From Rhizobium ruizarguesonis (GTDB lineage: Bacteria > Pseudomonadota > Alphaproteobacteria > Rhizobiales > Rhizobiaceae), in contig NZ_PQIG01000078.1 in NCBI RefSeq assembly GCF_012349115.1, positions 186,001 to 250,000 of the forward strand: DNA of 64,000 bases, written 5' to 3'. The position numbers and the translations under genes are program-made. Position 1 is the stretch's first letter. Each line of letters begins with the position of its first letter. Below, piece by piece: positions 1-7,703 of the stretch. The notes beneath the pieces are model-generated. The model had not been told where the DNA came from. It was given only the letters and a program-made list of their open reading frames with translations, and searched no databases.

Positions 1-1701
1 GATCGAACTGTTGTGGGGGAGGTTCCAGTCGATGACCAGCTCGGTCCTGTCCGAGCTCGGAAAGAACTGCTGCTGCACCAGCCCCATGCCGCCAATCGAA
101 AGCGCGAAAACGCCAACCGTCAGAATGATGGTGACCCAGCGCCAGCGCATCGCCAGCCCCAGAAGCCAAGAGAAGACCGAGGCGAAGCGGCCCTTCTTTT
201 CGTGATGCGATTTCATCGTCTTCGGCAGGATCGTGACGCCGAGAAGCGGCGTGAACAGCACCGCCACCACCCAGGAGACGATCAGCGAAACTGCGATGAC
301 CACGAAAAGCGTGAAGGTGAATTCACCGGCGGCGCTGTTGTTGAGACCAACCGGAATGAAGCCCGCAACGGTGACGAGCGTTCCCGTCAGCATCGGAAAG
401 GCGGTCGACGTATAAACGTGGGTGGCGGCCTTCCTGAGATCGTCGCCCGCCTCCAGGCGGGCCACCATCATCTCGACGGCGATCATGGCGTCGTCGACAA
501 GCAGCCCGAGCGCAATGATGAGCGCGCCGAGCGAGATGCGCTGAAGCGAAATGCCGGAATATTCCATCACCACGAAGGTGATCGCCAGGACGAGCGGAAT
601 GGAGATAGCCACCACCATGCCGGCGCGAAGACCAAGGCTGATGAAGCTGATGATCAGCACGATGACGATCGCTTCGAAGAGCGCGCGGGTAAATCCGGAC
701 ACCGCTTCGTCGACAACGGCCGGCTGATCGGAAACGCGGTGGACATCCACGCCGATCGGAAGGTCAGCGACGACACGTTTCATCTGCGCGTCGAGCCCCT
801 CGCCGAACTCCAGAAGATTGGCGCCCTGCTTCATGCCGATCGCAAGCCCGATCGCCGGCTGGCCGTTGAAGCGGAACAGCGCCGACGGCGGATCCACGTA
901 GCCGCGTTTGATCGTGGCGACATCGCTCAGCGGAAAGAAGCGGTCGTTGATCCGAAGATTGATCGATCTCAGGCTGTCCTCGGACGTGAACTGTCCACTC
1001 ACCCGCAAGGCGATGCGCTCCGGCCCGGCGTCAACGAAGCCGGACTGCGTGACGGCATTCTGCGCCTGCAGGGTCTGGATGACCGACTGCTGGTCGATCC
1101 CGAGCGCTGCGATCTGGCGTGTGGAGAATTCGAGATAGATCGCCTCGTCCTGGGCGCCGATCACATCGACCTTGCCGACGTTGGGCACGGTCAGAACCTT
1201 AGAACGGGCGTCTTCCACGAGATCGCGAAGCTGGCGCTGGGTAAGGCCGTCGCTGGTGAAGGCGTAGATGTTTCCGAAGACGTCGCCGAAGCGATCGTTG
1301 AAGAAAGGACCGACGACCCCGGTGGGGAAATCGCCCTTGATGTCGGCGATCATGTTGCGGATGCGCAGCCAGGTCGGCGCCACATCCTTGGCCTTGGTCG
1401 TTGGCAACAGCTCGACGAAGACTGTCGTCTGGCCGGCAACGGTCTCGCTCTTGGTGTAGTCAAGCGATTCCAGTTCCTGGAGCTTCTTCTCGATCCTGTC
1501 GGTCACCTGCCGCGTCACCTCTTCGGCGGAGGCGCCGGGCCACTGGGCGGTGATCACCATCGTCTTGATCGTGAAGTTCGGGTCTTCCTCGCGGCCGAGC
1601 TTCACGTAGGAGAAGGCGCCTGCGAGAATGAAGACGATCATGAAGTACCAGACGAGCGAACGGTGTTCGAGCGCCCAGTCGGAAAGATTGAAGGACTTCA
1701 C
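1..1701 (-). CDS. RND efflux transporter permease (AcrB/HAE1-like), C-terminus beyond window
   Basis: Inner-membrane proton-driven pump of a tripartite RND efflux system. The reverse-strand translation starts at a GTG at 1701 (VKSFNLSDWALEHRSLVWYF) and is open to the window edge, giving about 567 residues. It shows TM1 at about residues 13-30, a porter domain with the family-typical Q-WPGASAEEV segment near residue 60, then the TM2-TM6 region (GLRAGMVVAISIPLVL, and a GLLVDDAMIAVEMM segment matching the RND TM4 motif with its paired acidic residues). The GTG overlaps the stop of the upstream adaptor gene by four bases (GTGA), so translation is probably coupled. It is the third gene of an adaptor-adaptor-permease operon divergent from a TetR gene. 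Substrate cannot be read from sequence. Confidence 0.93.
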   Translation of the reverse strand, partial: MKSFNLSDWALEHRSLVWYFMIVFILAGAFSYVKLGREEDPNFTIKTMVITAQWPGASAEEVTRQVTDRIEKKLQELESLDYTKSETVAGQTTVFVELLPTTKAKDVAPTWLRIRNMIADIKGDFPTGVVGPFFNDRFGDVFGNIYAFTSDGLTQRQLRDLVEDARSKVLTVPNVGKVDVIGAQDEAIYLEFSTRQIAALGIDQQSVIQTLQAQNAVTQSGFVDAGPERIALRVSGQFTSEDSLRSINLRINDRFFPLSDVATIKRGYVDPPSALFRFNGQPAIGLAIGMKQGANLLEFGEGLDAQMKRVVADLPIGVDVHRVSDQPAVVDEAVSGFTRALFEAIVIVLIISFISLGLRAGMVVAISIPLVLAITFVVMEYSGISLQRISLGALIIALGLLVDDAMIAVEMMVARLEAGDDLRKAATHVYTSTAFPMLTGTLVTVAGFIPVGLNNSAAGEFTFTLFVVIAVSLIVSWVVAVLFTPLLGVTILPKTMKSHHEKKGRFASVFSWLLGLAMRWRWVTIILTVGVFALSIGGMGLVQQQFFPSSDRTELVIDWNLPHNSSI

Positions 1702-2783
1702 TGGCTGATCTCCTGGTCGATCCTGATGGCCTGGCCATCTTCGAGTTTATGCACGCCTGCCACGACCACCCTTTCTCCGGGGGCGAGCCCTTCGCTGACG
1801 CGGACCGTGCCGCCGTCTTCGACGTCACCGTCGATCTTGACGCGGCGAAGTGATACCTTCCTGGCCGGCGCATCGACGATCCAGACGCTCGGGCCGCCGC
1901 TGCCGACAAGGATTGCGGAGGAAGGCAGGACGATCTGCGGATCGGCTGCAATGGTTGCCGAGGCTGATATGACGGAGCCCAGCCGGAAGGTGGCGGGGGG
2001 ATCGCTCAGTGCGATCTTGGTCCTGCTCGTGCGGGTGGACGTCTCCGCCTCTGGTGCTATTTCACGCACGATCCCGGACGTGCGGATGGTCGGATCGAGC
2101 TGCAGCGTCACCTCGAAGGGCGCGCCGATCTTCAGTTTCTGGGCGGCTGTCTGGGGCACGTCGACCACGGCATCGCGCTTGTCCGGCCGTGCGATGGTCA
2201 CGACCGTCTGGCCGGCCGACACCACCTGTCCGACCTCGGCCGAGGTCGCCGTCACCACCCCGTCGAATTCCGCCCGAAGCTGCGCGTAGCCGAGTTGCTC
2301 CGTGGCCTTGTCGAGATTGGCCTGTGCCTTGGCGACGGCGGCCGCCGCCGTCCGCCTTGCCTGTTCGGCCTCTTCGAGCGAGGCTTCGGTGCCTGAGCGC
2401 GACTCCAGCAACGCGCGCTGACGCTGCTCTGTGGTCACCGCGTTCCTGAGCTGGGCGTCGCTGTTCTCTACGTCAGACTGCGCGTTGCGCACGGCAAGCT
2501 CCAGCGCCAGCGGATCGATGGCGGCAACGACATCATCCTTCTTGACGAGATCGCCGACATTGACGTTGCGGGCGATCATCCGCCCGAGAATCCGGAAGCC
2601 GAGTTCGGTCTCGATCGTCGGTTCGATCGTGCCGGTCAGGCTCAAGCTCGAAGACGACGTTTGCTTGACTGTCATCGACAGCACGGGACGGGGCGCTTCC
2701 TCCTTGCTTTCCTCCTGCGGCGTGCAGGAGGAGATCAGGGCCGTACCCATCATCAGTGCGACTATCTTGGGACGAATAATCAC
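1698..2783 (-). CDS. RND efflux periplasmic adaptor lipoprotein (second of two)
   Basis: Membrane-fusion protein of 361 residues that would link the RND pump to an outer-membrane channel. The N-terminus is a lipoprotein signal with lipobox L-I-S-S-C (Cys20). It is followed by a barrel-sandwich half (about 50-80), an Ala/Gln/Glu-rich coiled-coil hairpin (about 85-150), the second sandwich half (GVVTATSAEVGQVVSAGQTV) and a C-terminal beta-barrel/MP domain. The GTG start at 2783 overlaps the stop of the preceding adaptor by four bases, and its own stop overlaps the permease start. Two different adaptors in one operon is unusual but occurs in alpha-proteobacteria, where they may form a mixed adaptor ring (inference). 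Confidence 0.92.
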   Translation of the reverse strand: MIIRPKIVALMMGTALISSCTPQEESKEEAPRPVLSMTVKQTSSSSLSLTGTIEPTIETELGFRILGRMIARNVNVGDLVKKDDVVAAIDPLALELAVRNAQSDVENSDAQLRNAVTTEQRQRALLESRSGTEASLEEAEQARRTAAAAVAKAQANLDKATEQLGYAQLRAEFDGVVTATSAEVGQVVSAGQTVVTIARPDKRDAVVDVPQTAAQKLKIGAPFEVTLQLDPTIRTSGIVREIAPEAETSTRTSRTKIALSDPPATFRLGSVISASATIAADPQIVLPSSAILVGSGGPSVWIVDAPARKVSLRRVKIDGDVEDGGTVRVSEGLAPGERVVVAGVHKLEDGQAIRIDQEISQ

Positions 2784-3853
2784 TTGGAAGCTTCCTTGAC
2801 ATAAGACACGATTTCACCCGGCCTGAGGAACTTGGTTCCGTCGGCCACCACGACCTCTCCTTCCGACACGCCTGACTTGACGATGAAGCTGCCGGTCTCG
2901 TAGCCGGAGACATCCACCGCCCTTGCCGAAACCGCAGACGATGCTGGATCGACAATCCATACGGCCGGCTTGCCGTCCTTGGATGTCATGGCGGACCAGG
3001 GAAGCTGGATGACGTCCTGCGAGACATAATCGAATCTTCCGACGACGGGAGCGCCGAGGGGGATCGGAGCGTCGCTCGATATCGCGACCTTGACCTTGAT
3101 GGTTCCGGTGGAGGAATCGATCGTCGGCGAAATCTCGCGAACCTTCGCCGCGATCTTCTGCGAGGGGTTCGACAGAAGGGCCACGGTCCCGTCGCCGTCG
3201 ATCGGCCGCAGGAACGCGCTTTCGACCACTTCAAAGACGGCATCCCGGTCGCCGTCATGGGCAAGCGTGAAGACGACCTGGGCGGCCTGCGCCACCTGCC
3301 CGACCTCGGCATTGCGGGCGGTGATCATCCCGTCGGCGTCCGCCTTCAGCTCTGTGTAGGACAGAGTATCCTGAGCGGTTTCCAACAGCGCCTGCGCCGA
3401 CTTCGTCGATGCCTGCGCGGTCAGAAGCGCCTCCTGCGCCTGGTCGAGTGCCGCACGCGTCGTCACCTGCGTTCGAAAGAGGCTCTGCTGGCGGTCGTAT
3501 GCGAGCTGCGCCTGGGTTTGCTGCGCCTCAGCCGACTGAAGATTGGCAGCTGCCACATCCAGCTCGGCCTTCTGCTCTTCAGGATCGATCCGCGCGAGGA
3601 GCTGCCCCGCCTTCACGGACTGTCCGACTTCCACCAGCCGCTCGATGATCTTGCCGCTGACGCGGAAGGACAGATCGGTCTGCACACGGGCGCGGACTTC
3701 GCCGGTGACCGCGCCACCTTGGACCAGCGGCTCAGGCTTGGCGACGACGACGCCGACCTGCCGTGCGGTTGGCTCAGTCGGCCCGCGCTCATCGCTGCAT
3801 GATCCGAGACCGACGGCGCATGCGATCGCTGTGGCGACCAGAATGGTTCTCAT
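2780..3853 (-). CDS. RND efflux periplasmic adaptor lipoprotein (first of two)
   Basis: First gene of the efflux operon, 357 residues. I chose the ATG at 3853 because it has an AAGAGG Shine-Dalgarno-like stretch just upstream and gives a clean lipoprotein signal (MRTILVATAIACAVGLGSC, lipid Cys19); an upstream in-frame start would run through the operator. The domain order is that of HlyD/AcrA adaptors: barrel-sandwich (about 55-90), a long Gln/Ala-rich hairpin (about 90-160), a second sandwich half with GMITARNAEVGQVAQAAQV, then beta-barrel and MP domains. It is similar in plan but clearly not identical to the next gene's product. Likely repressed by the divergent TetR protein. Confidence 0.92.
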   Translation of the reverse strand: MRTILVATAIACAVGLGSCSDERGPTEPTARQVGVVVAKPEPLVQGGAVTGEVRARVQTDLSFRVSGKIIERLVEVGQSVKAGQLLARIDPEEQKAELDVAAANLQSAEAQQTQAQLAYDRQQSLFRTQVTTRAALDQAQEALLTAQASTKSAQALLETAQDTLSYTELKADADGMITARNAEVGQVAQAAQVVFTLAHDGDRDAVFEVVESAFLRPIDGDGTVALLSNPSQKIAAKVREISPTIDSSTGTIKVKVAISSDAPIPLGAPVVGRFDYVSQDVIQLPWSAMTSKDGKPAVWIVDPASSAVSARAVDVSGYETGSFIVKSGVSEGEVVVADGTKFLRPGEIVSYVKEASK

Positions 3854-3890
3854 AGTTGACCTCTTGCTCTCAACGGCAGCTGCTATATAA

Positions 3891-3910
3891 TTGACTGACG
3901 TATTAGTCAA
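3891..3910. promoter_or_regulatory. Palindromic operator over divergent promoters of efflux operon and TetR gene
   Basis: TTGACT-N8-AGTCAA is a 6-base-arm inverted repeat centred between the divergent adaptor (start 3853) and TetR (start 3964) genes. Each arm also reads as a -35 hexamer, TTGACT, on its own strand. On the minus strand it is followed by an AT-rich TATATA/TATAGC region; on the plus strand by AACTTT at 17-base spacing. A TetR dimer bound here would block both promoters, the usual arrangement for efflux repressors. The operator role is inferred from position and symmetry. Confidence 0.65.
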
Positions 3911-3963
3911 TGAAACTTTGCGCCGCAGGGACGAGGGCGTGCGCAACAAGGGAGGCGAGGCAA

Positions 3964-4596
3964 ATGGCAGCTCAGAAGAAGATCACGCGCGCGGAACAGA
4001 AAGCGCTCCGGCCCATCCAGATCCTGGATGCCGCCTTCGAGGAATTCGTGAGATGCGGTTTCGCTGGCACACGCGTCGAAGACATCGCCGACAGGGTCGG
4101 CGTCACCAAGGGTACGGTGTATGTCTACTTCGAGACGAAGGAGAAGCTTTTCGAAGCCATGATCAACCACTTTTCCGTGCCGTTTCAGGAACTGCTGGGG
4201 ATCACCGAGGGCCTCAGCGGCAGCGCCACCGACCGGCTACTTTCCATTCTCGGCCTGCTCTACGAACAAATCGCCGAGGATCGCACGACCCGCGAGCTGA
4301 CGCGGCTCGTCATTGCCGAAGGACACCGGTTCCCCGACCTGATCGACCGCCACCACGATCAGTTCATTGAGCCGATCATCGCCAAGGTCGACGCTCTCAT
4401 TCTCGAGGGTGTGGCGTCGGGGGAGTTTCGCGAAATTCCGGTGGAATTCTCCGAAATCGTGGTCGCGCCCATCCTGACGACGACCGTTCTGCGGCTGATA
4501 TTCGACGACCGCCGCGTGCCCACTCCCAACAAGGAGGCCTTCCTGCAGGCCTATTCCGACCTGCTGCTCAACGGCCTGCTTGCCAAACCTCACTGA
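3964..4596 (+). CDS. TetR/AcrR family repressor, probable regulator of the RND operon
   Basis: A 210-residue DNA-binding repressor. The ATG at 3964 is preceded by a GGAGGCGAGG ribosome-binding site, so it is preferred over the in-frame upstream ATG at 3910, which lies at the edge of the operator. The N-terminal TetR helix-turn-helix is clear at about residues 15-62 (ILDAAFEEFVRCGFAGTRVE, then DRVGVTKGTVYVYFETKEKL). The rest is a helical ligand-binding domain similar to the AefR/TetR_C_7 group. It is divergent from the efflux operon with a palindrome between them, so it most likely represses both itself and the pump until an inducer binds. The inducer is unknown. Confidence 0.93.
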   Translation: MAAQKKITRAEQKALRPIQILDAAFEEFVRCGFAGTRVEDIADRVGVTKGTVYVYFETKEKLFEAMINHFSVPFQELLGITEGLSGSATDRLLSILGLLYEQIAEDRTTRELTRLVIAEGHRFPDLIDRHHDQFIEPIIAKVDALILEGVASGEFREIPVEFSEIVVAPILTTTVLRLIFDDRRVPTPNKEAFLQAYSDLLLNGLLAKPH

Positions 4597-4671
4597 TGGC
4601 CGAATGACGAATAATTCCGCGCCAAACACGTAGATTTTTTGAAGTTTTTATGTAAAAACATTGAGTTAGCT

Positions 4672-4687
4672 GCGCCTTCGAAGGCGC
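4672..4687. promoter_or_regulatory. 16-bp perfect palindrome with central CpG upstream of LacI gene
   Basis: GCGCCTTCGAAGGCGC is perfectly symmetric about a central C|G step, which is the hallmark of LacI-family operators. It ends 11 bases before the probable GTG start (4699) of a LacI-type regulator, so autoregulation is the simplest reading. A transcriptional role as a hairpin cannot be excluded, but there is no U-run. Confidence 0.5.
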
Positions 4688-4698
4688 GACCTCAATTC

Positions 4699-5769
4699 GT
4701 GACGGAAAAAGTGGAACGCAAAGTCAATCTCAAGGATGTCGCGCGCGATGCTGACGTATCGCTGAGCACGGCCTCGCACGCGCTGAACGGAACCGCACCG
4801 CTGACAATCGAGGTGCGCGAGAGGGTTCTGGATTCGGCAATACGCCTGGGTTACCTCGACCGCCGGAGGAAGAAGGCGACGATCGCGACCTTACGCGTCC
4901 TGCTTCTCGCCATTCCAGACGATGCCGCGCCGGAGAGCGACCTCAACCTGGTGAGCTGGACGATCCTCAACGGCCTTCGCAGGGAGTGCGAGCGCCGCGG
5001 GATCAGGATCGTACCCTTTGTCAGCACCGGCCGCCGCATCGACGGCGCCCAGGTCAGGCAGATCGCGCTTTCGGAGCGCGCCGACGGCATCGTGGTCCTG
5101 AACGACGATCAGCCGGAACTGATCCGTAGCCTCGCCTCCCCTGATATGCCGGTCGTCATCGTCAACGGCGAAGACCCGGCCATGCTGGTCGATACGGTGA
5201 CGCCCGAAAACCGTTTCGGGGCGCGGCTCGGCATCGAGCATCTGCTGGCACTCGGACATCGCCGCATCCTGCACCTGACCTGGAAGGGCCGCACGACGAT
5301 CCAGCGCCGATATGACGGTTTTTCCGATGCCTATTTCGCCGCGCAGCTTCCCGTGCCTGACGATATGATCGTCGAGGCAGAGGGATATGAGCCCCGGCAC
5401 GGCGAGGCTGCCATCAACGCACTGCTCGACCGCGATGCAACGATGAAAGGCGCGACCGCCGTCTTCTGCGCGGCCGACAATCTGGCGCTCGGCTGCCTGA
5501 AGGCATTGGCCGATCACGACATCCGCGTGCCCGAAGCGATATCAGTCCTCGGATTCGACGACATCGTTCCCGGCGAGTTCAGCCGCCCGCCGCTTTCGAC
5601 GATCAGCGTCCCCACAGACAGGCTCGGCGCTGCCGCTTTGGCGCTCATCGAACAGCGCCTGATCGCCAACGATCCGCAAAGACCGGCCCATCGCCTGGAA
5701 CTCGGATGCCATCTCGTCTTGAGGGGTAGCGTCGCGCCGCCGCGCGAGAATGCAACGCATCGAGCCTGA
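4699..5769 (+). CDS. LacI family transcriptional regulator (orphan)
   Basis: About 356 residues from GTG 4699. In-frame alternatives are a TTG at 4639 and a GTG at 4711; none has a strong Shine-Dalgarno, and 4699/4711 put the family-typical V-N-L-K-D-V-A near the N-terminus. The LacI HTH is at about residues 10-32 (VARDADVSLSTASHALNG), followed by a periplasmic-binding-protein-like effector domain with the usual D-G-I-V-V, GHRRI and VLGFDDI segments, the last near residue 295. Its HTH has T-A-S-H-A where many members have T-V-S-R-A. No sugar operon lies directly beside it: upstream is TetR, downstream a secreted unknown. A palindrome precedes the gene and a long hairpin spans its stop codon. 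Confidence 0.88.
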   Translation: MTEKVERKVNLKDVARDADVSLSTASHALNGTAPLTIEVRERVLDSAIRLGYLDRRRKKATIATLRVLLLAIPDDAAPESDLNLVSWTILNGLRRECERRGIRIVPFVSTGRRIDGAQVRQIALSERADGIVVLNDDQPELIRSLASPDMPVVIVNGEDPAMLVDTVTPENRFGARLGIEHLLALGHRRILHLTWKGRTTIQRRYDGFSDAYFAAQLPVPDDMIVEAEGYEPRHGEAAINALLDRDATMKGATAVFCAADNLALGCLKALADHDIRVPEAISVLGFDDIVPGEFSRPPLSTISVPTDRLGAAALALIEQRLIANDPQRPAHRLELGCHLVLRGSVAPPRENATHRA

Positions 5770-5785
5770 TCGATGCGTTGCATTC
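5748..5785. repeat. Perfect 16-bp inverted repeat straddling the LacI stop codon
   Basis: The left arm (5748-5763, beginning GAATGCAACG) and right arm (5770-5785) are exact reverse complements separated by six bases, GCCTGA, which contain the LacI stop codon TGA. The next gene starts 11 bases downstream (ATG 5796) with GGAGA between. No T-run follows on either side, so this is not a standard intrinsic terminator. It could be a processed hairpin or a protein-binding site. Confidence 0.7.
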
Positions 5786-5795
5786 GGAGAGCACG

Positions 5796-6407
5796 ATGAC
5801 CAAAATCCTTGCTGCAACCCTATCGATCTCATTGTGCATCATGATCGATGCTTCGATAGCCATTGCGTCCGACGCTAAAGAAACCTTGCAAATTCCCAAG
5901 ATCTTTAGTGCAGTGAAGCTTCAAGACTGCAACCAGTACGATGGTAAGGAGCGTCGCTCTTGCGAGGCGACCACACTCAGGCTTGGCTACTTTAGCTGGG
6001 GGCTTTTGTTCGCAGCTCGAGGCTTCGATCTAGCTCCGAGAATCCTGCACGGCGACCTTAAAGCGTTCCGCGAGTTCGTGAAAGACGATCCCGTTTATTC
6101 AAGCCAAGCATCGGCGGTAGAGGCTTTCTTGAGAAAACCCTTCGAAATATGCGCCTCTGATGGCTGCGGAAAATACCTGGGTCTATCGGAACGGGAACTA
6201 GAGGCTACGTCGGCGGAGTTCAACGAGAGTCGACGGTCGATGATTTGTCTTCTCAAACGAGACCGGTCGAAAGACAAGGCGGGCGGCGCGCTCCACGATC
6301 GGACATTGCTCACCGATGTCTGGCAAATGCAGCGCGGTCTGATCCCATCCTGTGCGCCGGTATCGACTGCTGTTGAAGAAATTATTAGGCGCGCCTTCCG
6401 TAGTTAG
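5796..6407 (+). CDS. Secreted protein of unknown function
   Basis: A 203-residue protein with a Sec signal peptide (MTKILAATLSISLCIMIDAS, cleavage probably near IAIAS-DA, about residue 25). The ATG at 5796 has GGAGA upstream and is preferred over an in-frame ATG at 5778 inside the hairpin. The mature part has several cysteines (KLQDCNQY, RRSCEATT, FEICASDGCGK, SMICLLK, PSCAP) that could form disulfides in the periplasm. I recognise no family. Base composition is visibly less GC-rich than the flanking genes. Its stop touches the stop of the convergent AraC gene with no gap. Function unknown. Confidence 0.7.
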   Translation: MTKILAATLSISLCIMIDASIAIASDAKETLQIPKIFSAVKLQDCNQYDGKERRSCEATTLRLGYFSWGLLFAARGFDLAPRILHGDLKAFREFVKDDPVYSSQASAVEAFLRKPFEICASDGCGKYLGLSERELEATSAEFNESRRSMICLLKRDRSKDKAGGALHDRTLLTDVWQMQRGLIPSCAPVSTAVEEIIRRAFRS

Positions 6408-7460
6408 CTAGCGCAAGCGCTCGGCCCGCAAGCGCGTATCGCGCGGGCTTTCTCCAAAGGTGCTGCGGTAAACAATGGAAAATCTGCCCGCATGAGAAAA
6501 ACCCCACATCGCGCAGATTTCGCGGACGGATCGCTGATTCATCGGATCCCGCAGTTGGTCGCGGGCTGCCTGCAGCCTGATCGTGCGCAAGTAACTGCCC
6601 GGTGAAGTTCCCCTGAAGGCCTTGAAGCCCGTTTGCAGTGCGCGAAGTGAAACACCGACATCATCCGCAACCATCGTCATTGTAAGAGGCTCTGCGATAT
6701 TGGCGTGCATATAGTCGATAGCACGACGGACATGCCACGGCGCGACCAACGACACTTTCTTTTTTTCCATATGGCCAGAAAGACGGTGGCGGCCAAATCG
6801 GATCACGAGGTTAGCAAGCGTTTCGCTCATCGCCGCCACGGCCAGAGGTGAAGACAGAAGCGGACCGTCATTGCGCATACCCTGCACGATCGTCTGCACC
6901 AGACTGCCGATAAGCTGACCTGACGGTGTTGCGAGATCCACAACGGGCTCAAGGTCAAGCGACTCAAGGATCGGCATTTCCATCAGTGAAACGAGCATTC
7001 GTCTCACAACTTTCCAATCCAGGAAGAGAGCGTCCGAGCAGTGCGGGCCTTGGATGAAACGATCGCCAGCCTCGTGGTTGTTGGCCATGAGAAGACGACC
7101 TGGCCCACTTTCAACCACCTTTTTTCCAATGGACAGTCGAAAGGATCCCGTGTGCGGAATGTAAAACGCAAGGTGTTGCGGCGTCTCATCGAGTGTCCGA
7201 ATTGTCCAGGAGCTCTGATAAACCGAATGAAGCACCGTAAACGCCTCACTTGTTCTCAAGTCCGCTGCCCAAGCAAAGGCCCGGTCGTTGCTCAACGGCT
7301 TCGCGCTAAAGACCCCGTAGCCCGCAGAATAGGCTCGAACCATCGACTCGAAGTCACTGCCTTCATGCGTTGGCGCAAACCCGTATGCCTCACGCTCAGG
7401 AGCGCGCGCCGTATTTTCGGATCTCAACGATATCTGCAACTCGGTTGTTTCCCTTTCCAC
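6408..7460 (-). CDS. AraC family transcriptional regulator
   Basis: The C-terminal 100 residues are a clear AraC double HTH (AIDYMHANIAEPLTMTMVAD, then a second helix pair ending CAMWGFSHAGRFSIVYRSTFGESP). The N-terminal part resembles the AraC_binding_2 type effector domain (HLAFYIPHTGSFRLSIGKK, then GPGRLLMANN). I place the start at the GTG at 7460 (VERETTELQISL), about 350 residues, with a GGGG stretch a few bases upstream. The frame is open to 7691, but that extension would overlap the promoter of the divergent ROK gene and looks non-protein-like. Target unknown; no operon follows it. Confidence 0.85.
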   Translation of the reverse strand: MERETTELQISLRSENTARAPEREAYGFAPTHEGSDFESMVRAYSAGYGVFSAKPLSNDRAFAWAADLRTSEAFTVLHSVYQSSWTIRTLDETPQHLAFYIPHTGSFRLSIGKKVVESGPGRLLMANNHEAGDRFIQGPHCSDALFLDWKVVRRMLVSLMEMPILESLDLEPVVDLATPSGQLIGSLVQTIVQGMRNDGPLLSSPLAVAAMSETLANLVIRFGRHRLSGHMEKKKVSLVAPWHVRRAIDYMHANIAEPLTMTMVADDVGVSLRALQTGFKAFRGTSPGSYLRTIRLQAARDQLRDPMNQRSVREICAMWGFSHAGRFSIVYRSTFGESPRDTRLRAERLR

Positions 7461-7637
7461 ACCCCGACCGGCTAACCGCCTTTCAAGCGCTCCATCCCGT
7501 TTGAGATCGCCGCAACGCCGATATCCTGCCTTCCAAACGCTCGGACACGATCCCCTTTGAAAGGCCGTCAGCCTCACTGGCTTGACCAATCTCAATGAGG
7601 TAAGCAGGGCCGGGAAAGCGGGGATCGAATTCCTTGT

Positions 7638-7687
7638 TTGACAGAAGCAAAATGCCCTCCCAATGTGGTTCACACTCACAGTGTAAA
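7638..7687 (+). promoter_or_regulatory. Candidate promoter and operator for the ROK gene
   Basis: TTGACA at 7638-7643 is a perfect -35 hexamer; a weak -10 (CAATGT, 7661-7666) follows after 17 bases. Immediately downstream lies the imperfect palindrome TTCACACT-CAC-AGTGTAAA (7669-7687), with one mismatched pair, placed where a repressor would block initiation. The ROK start is at 7704. Autoregulation by the ROK protein is inferred. Confidence 0.45.
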
Positions 7688-7703
7688 TCAAAACGAACCG
7701 AAA

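Noticed and set aside
13..2289. 758-residue open frame on the plus strand
   Set aside because: It lies opposite the RND permease and adaptor genes, is very rich in Arg/His/Asp, and has no family features. It is an antisense shadow of GC-rich coding DNA.
4639..4698. TTG-initiated N-terminal extension of the LacI-type protein
   Set aside because: It would place 20 non-HTH residues before the family-typical start and translate through the palindrome; no Shine-Dalgarno supports it.
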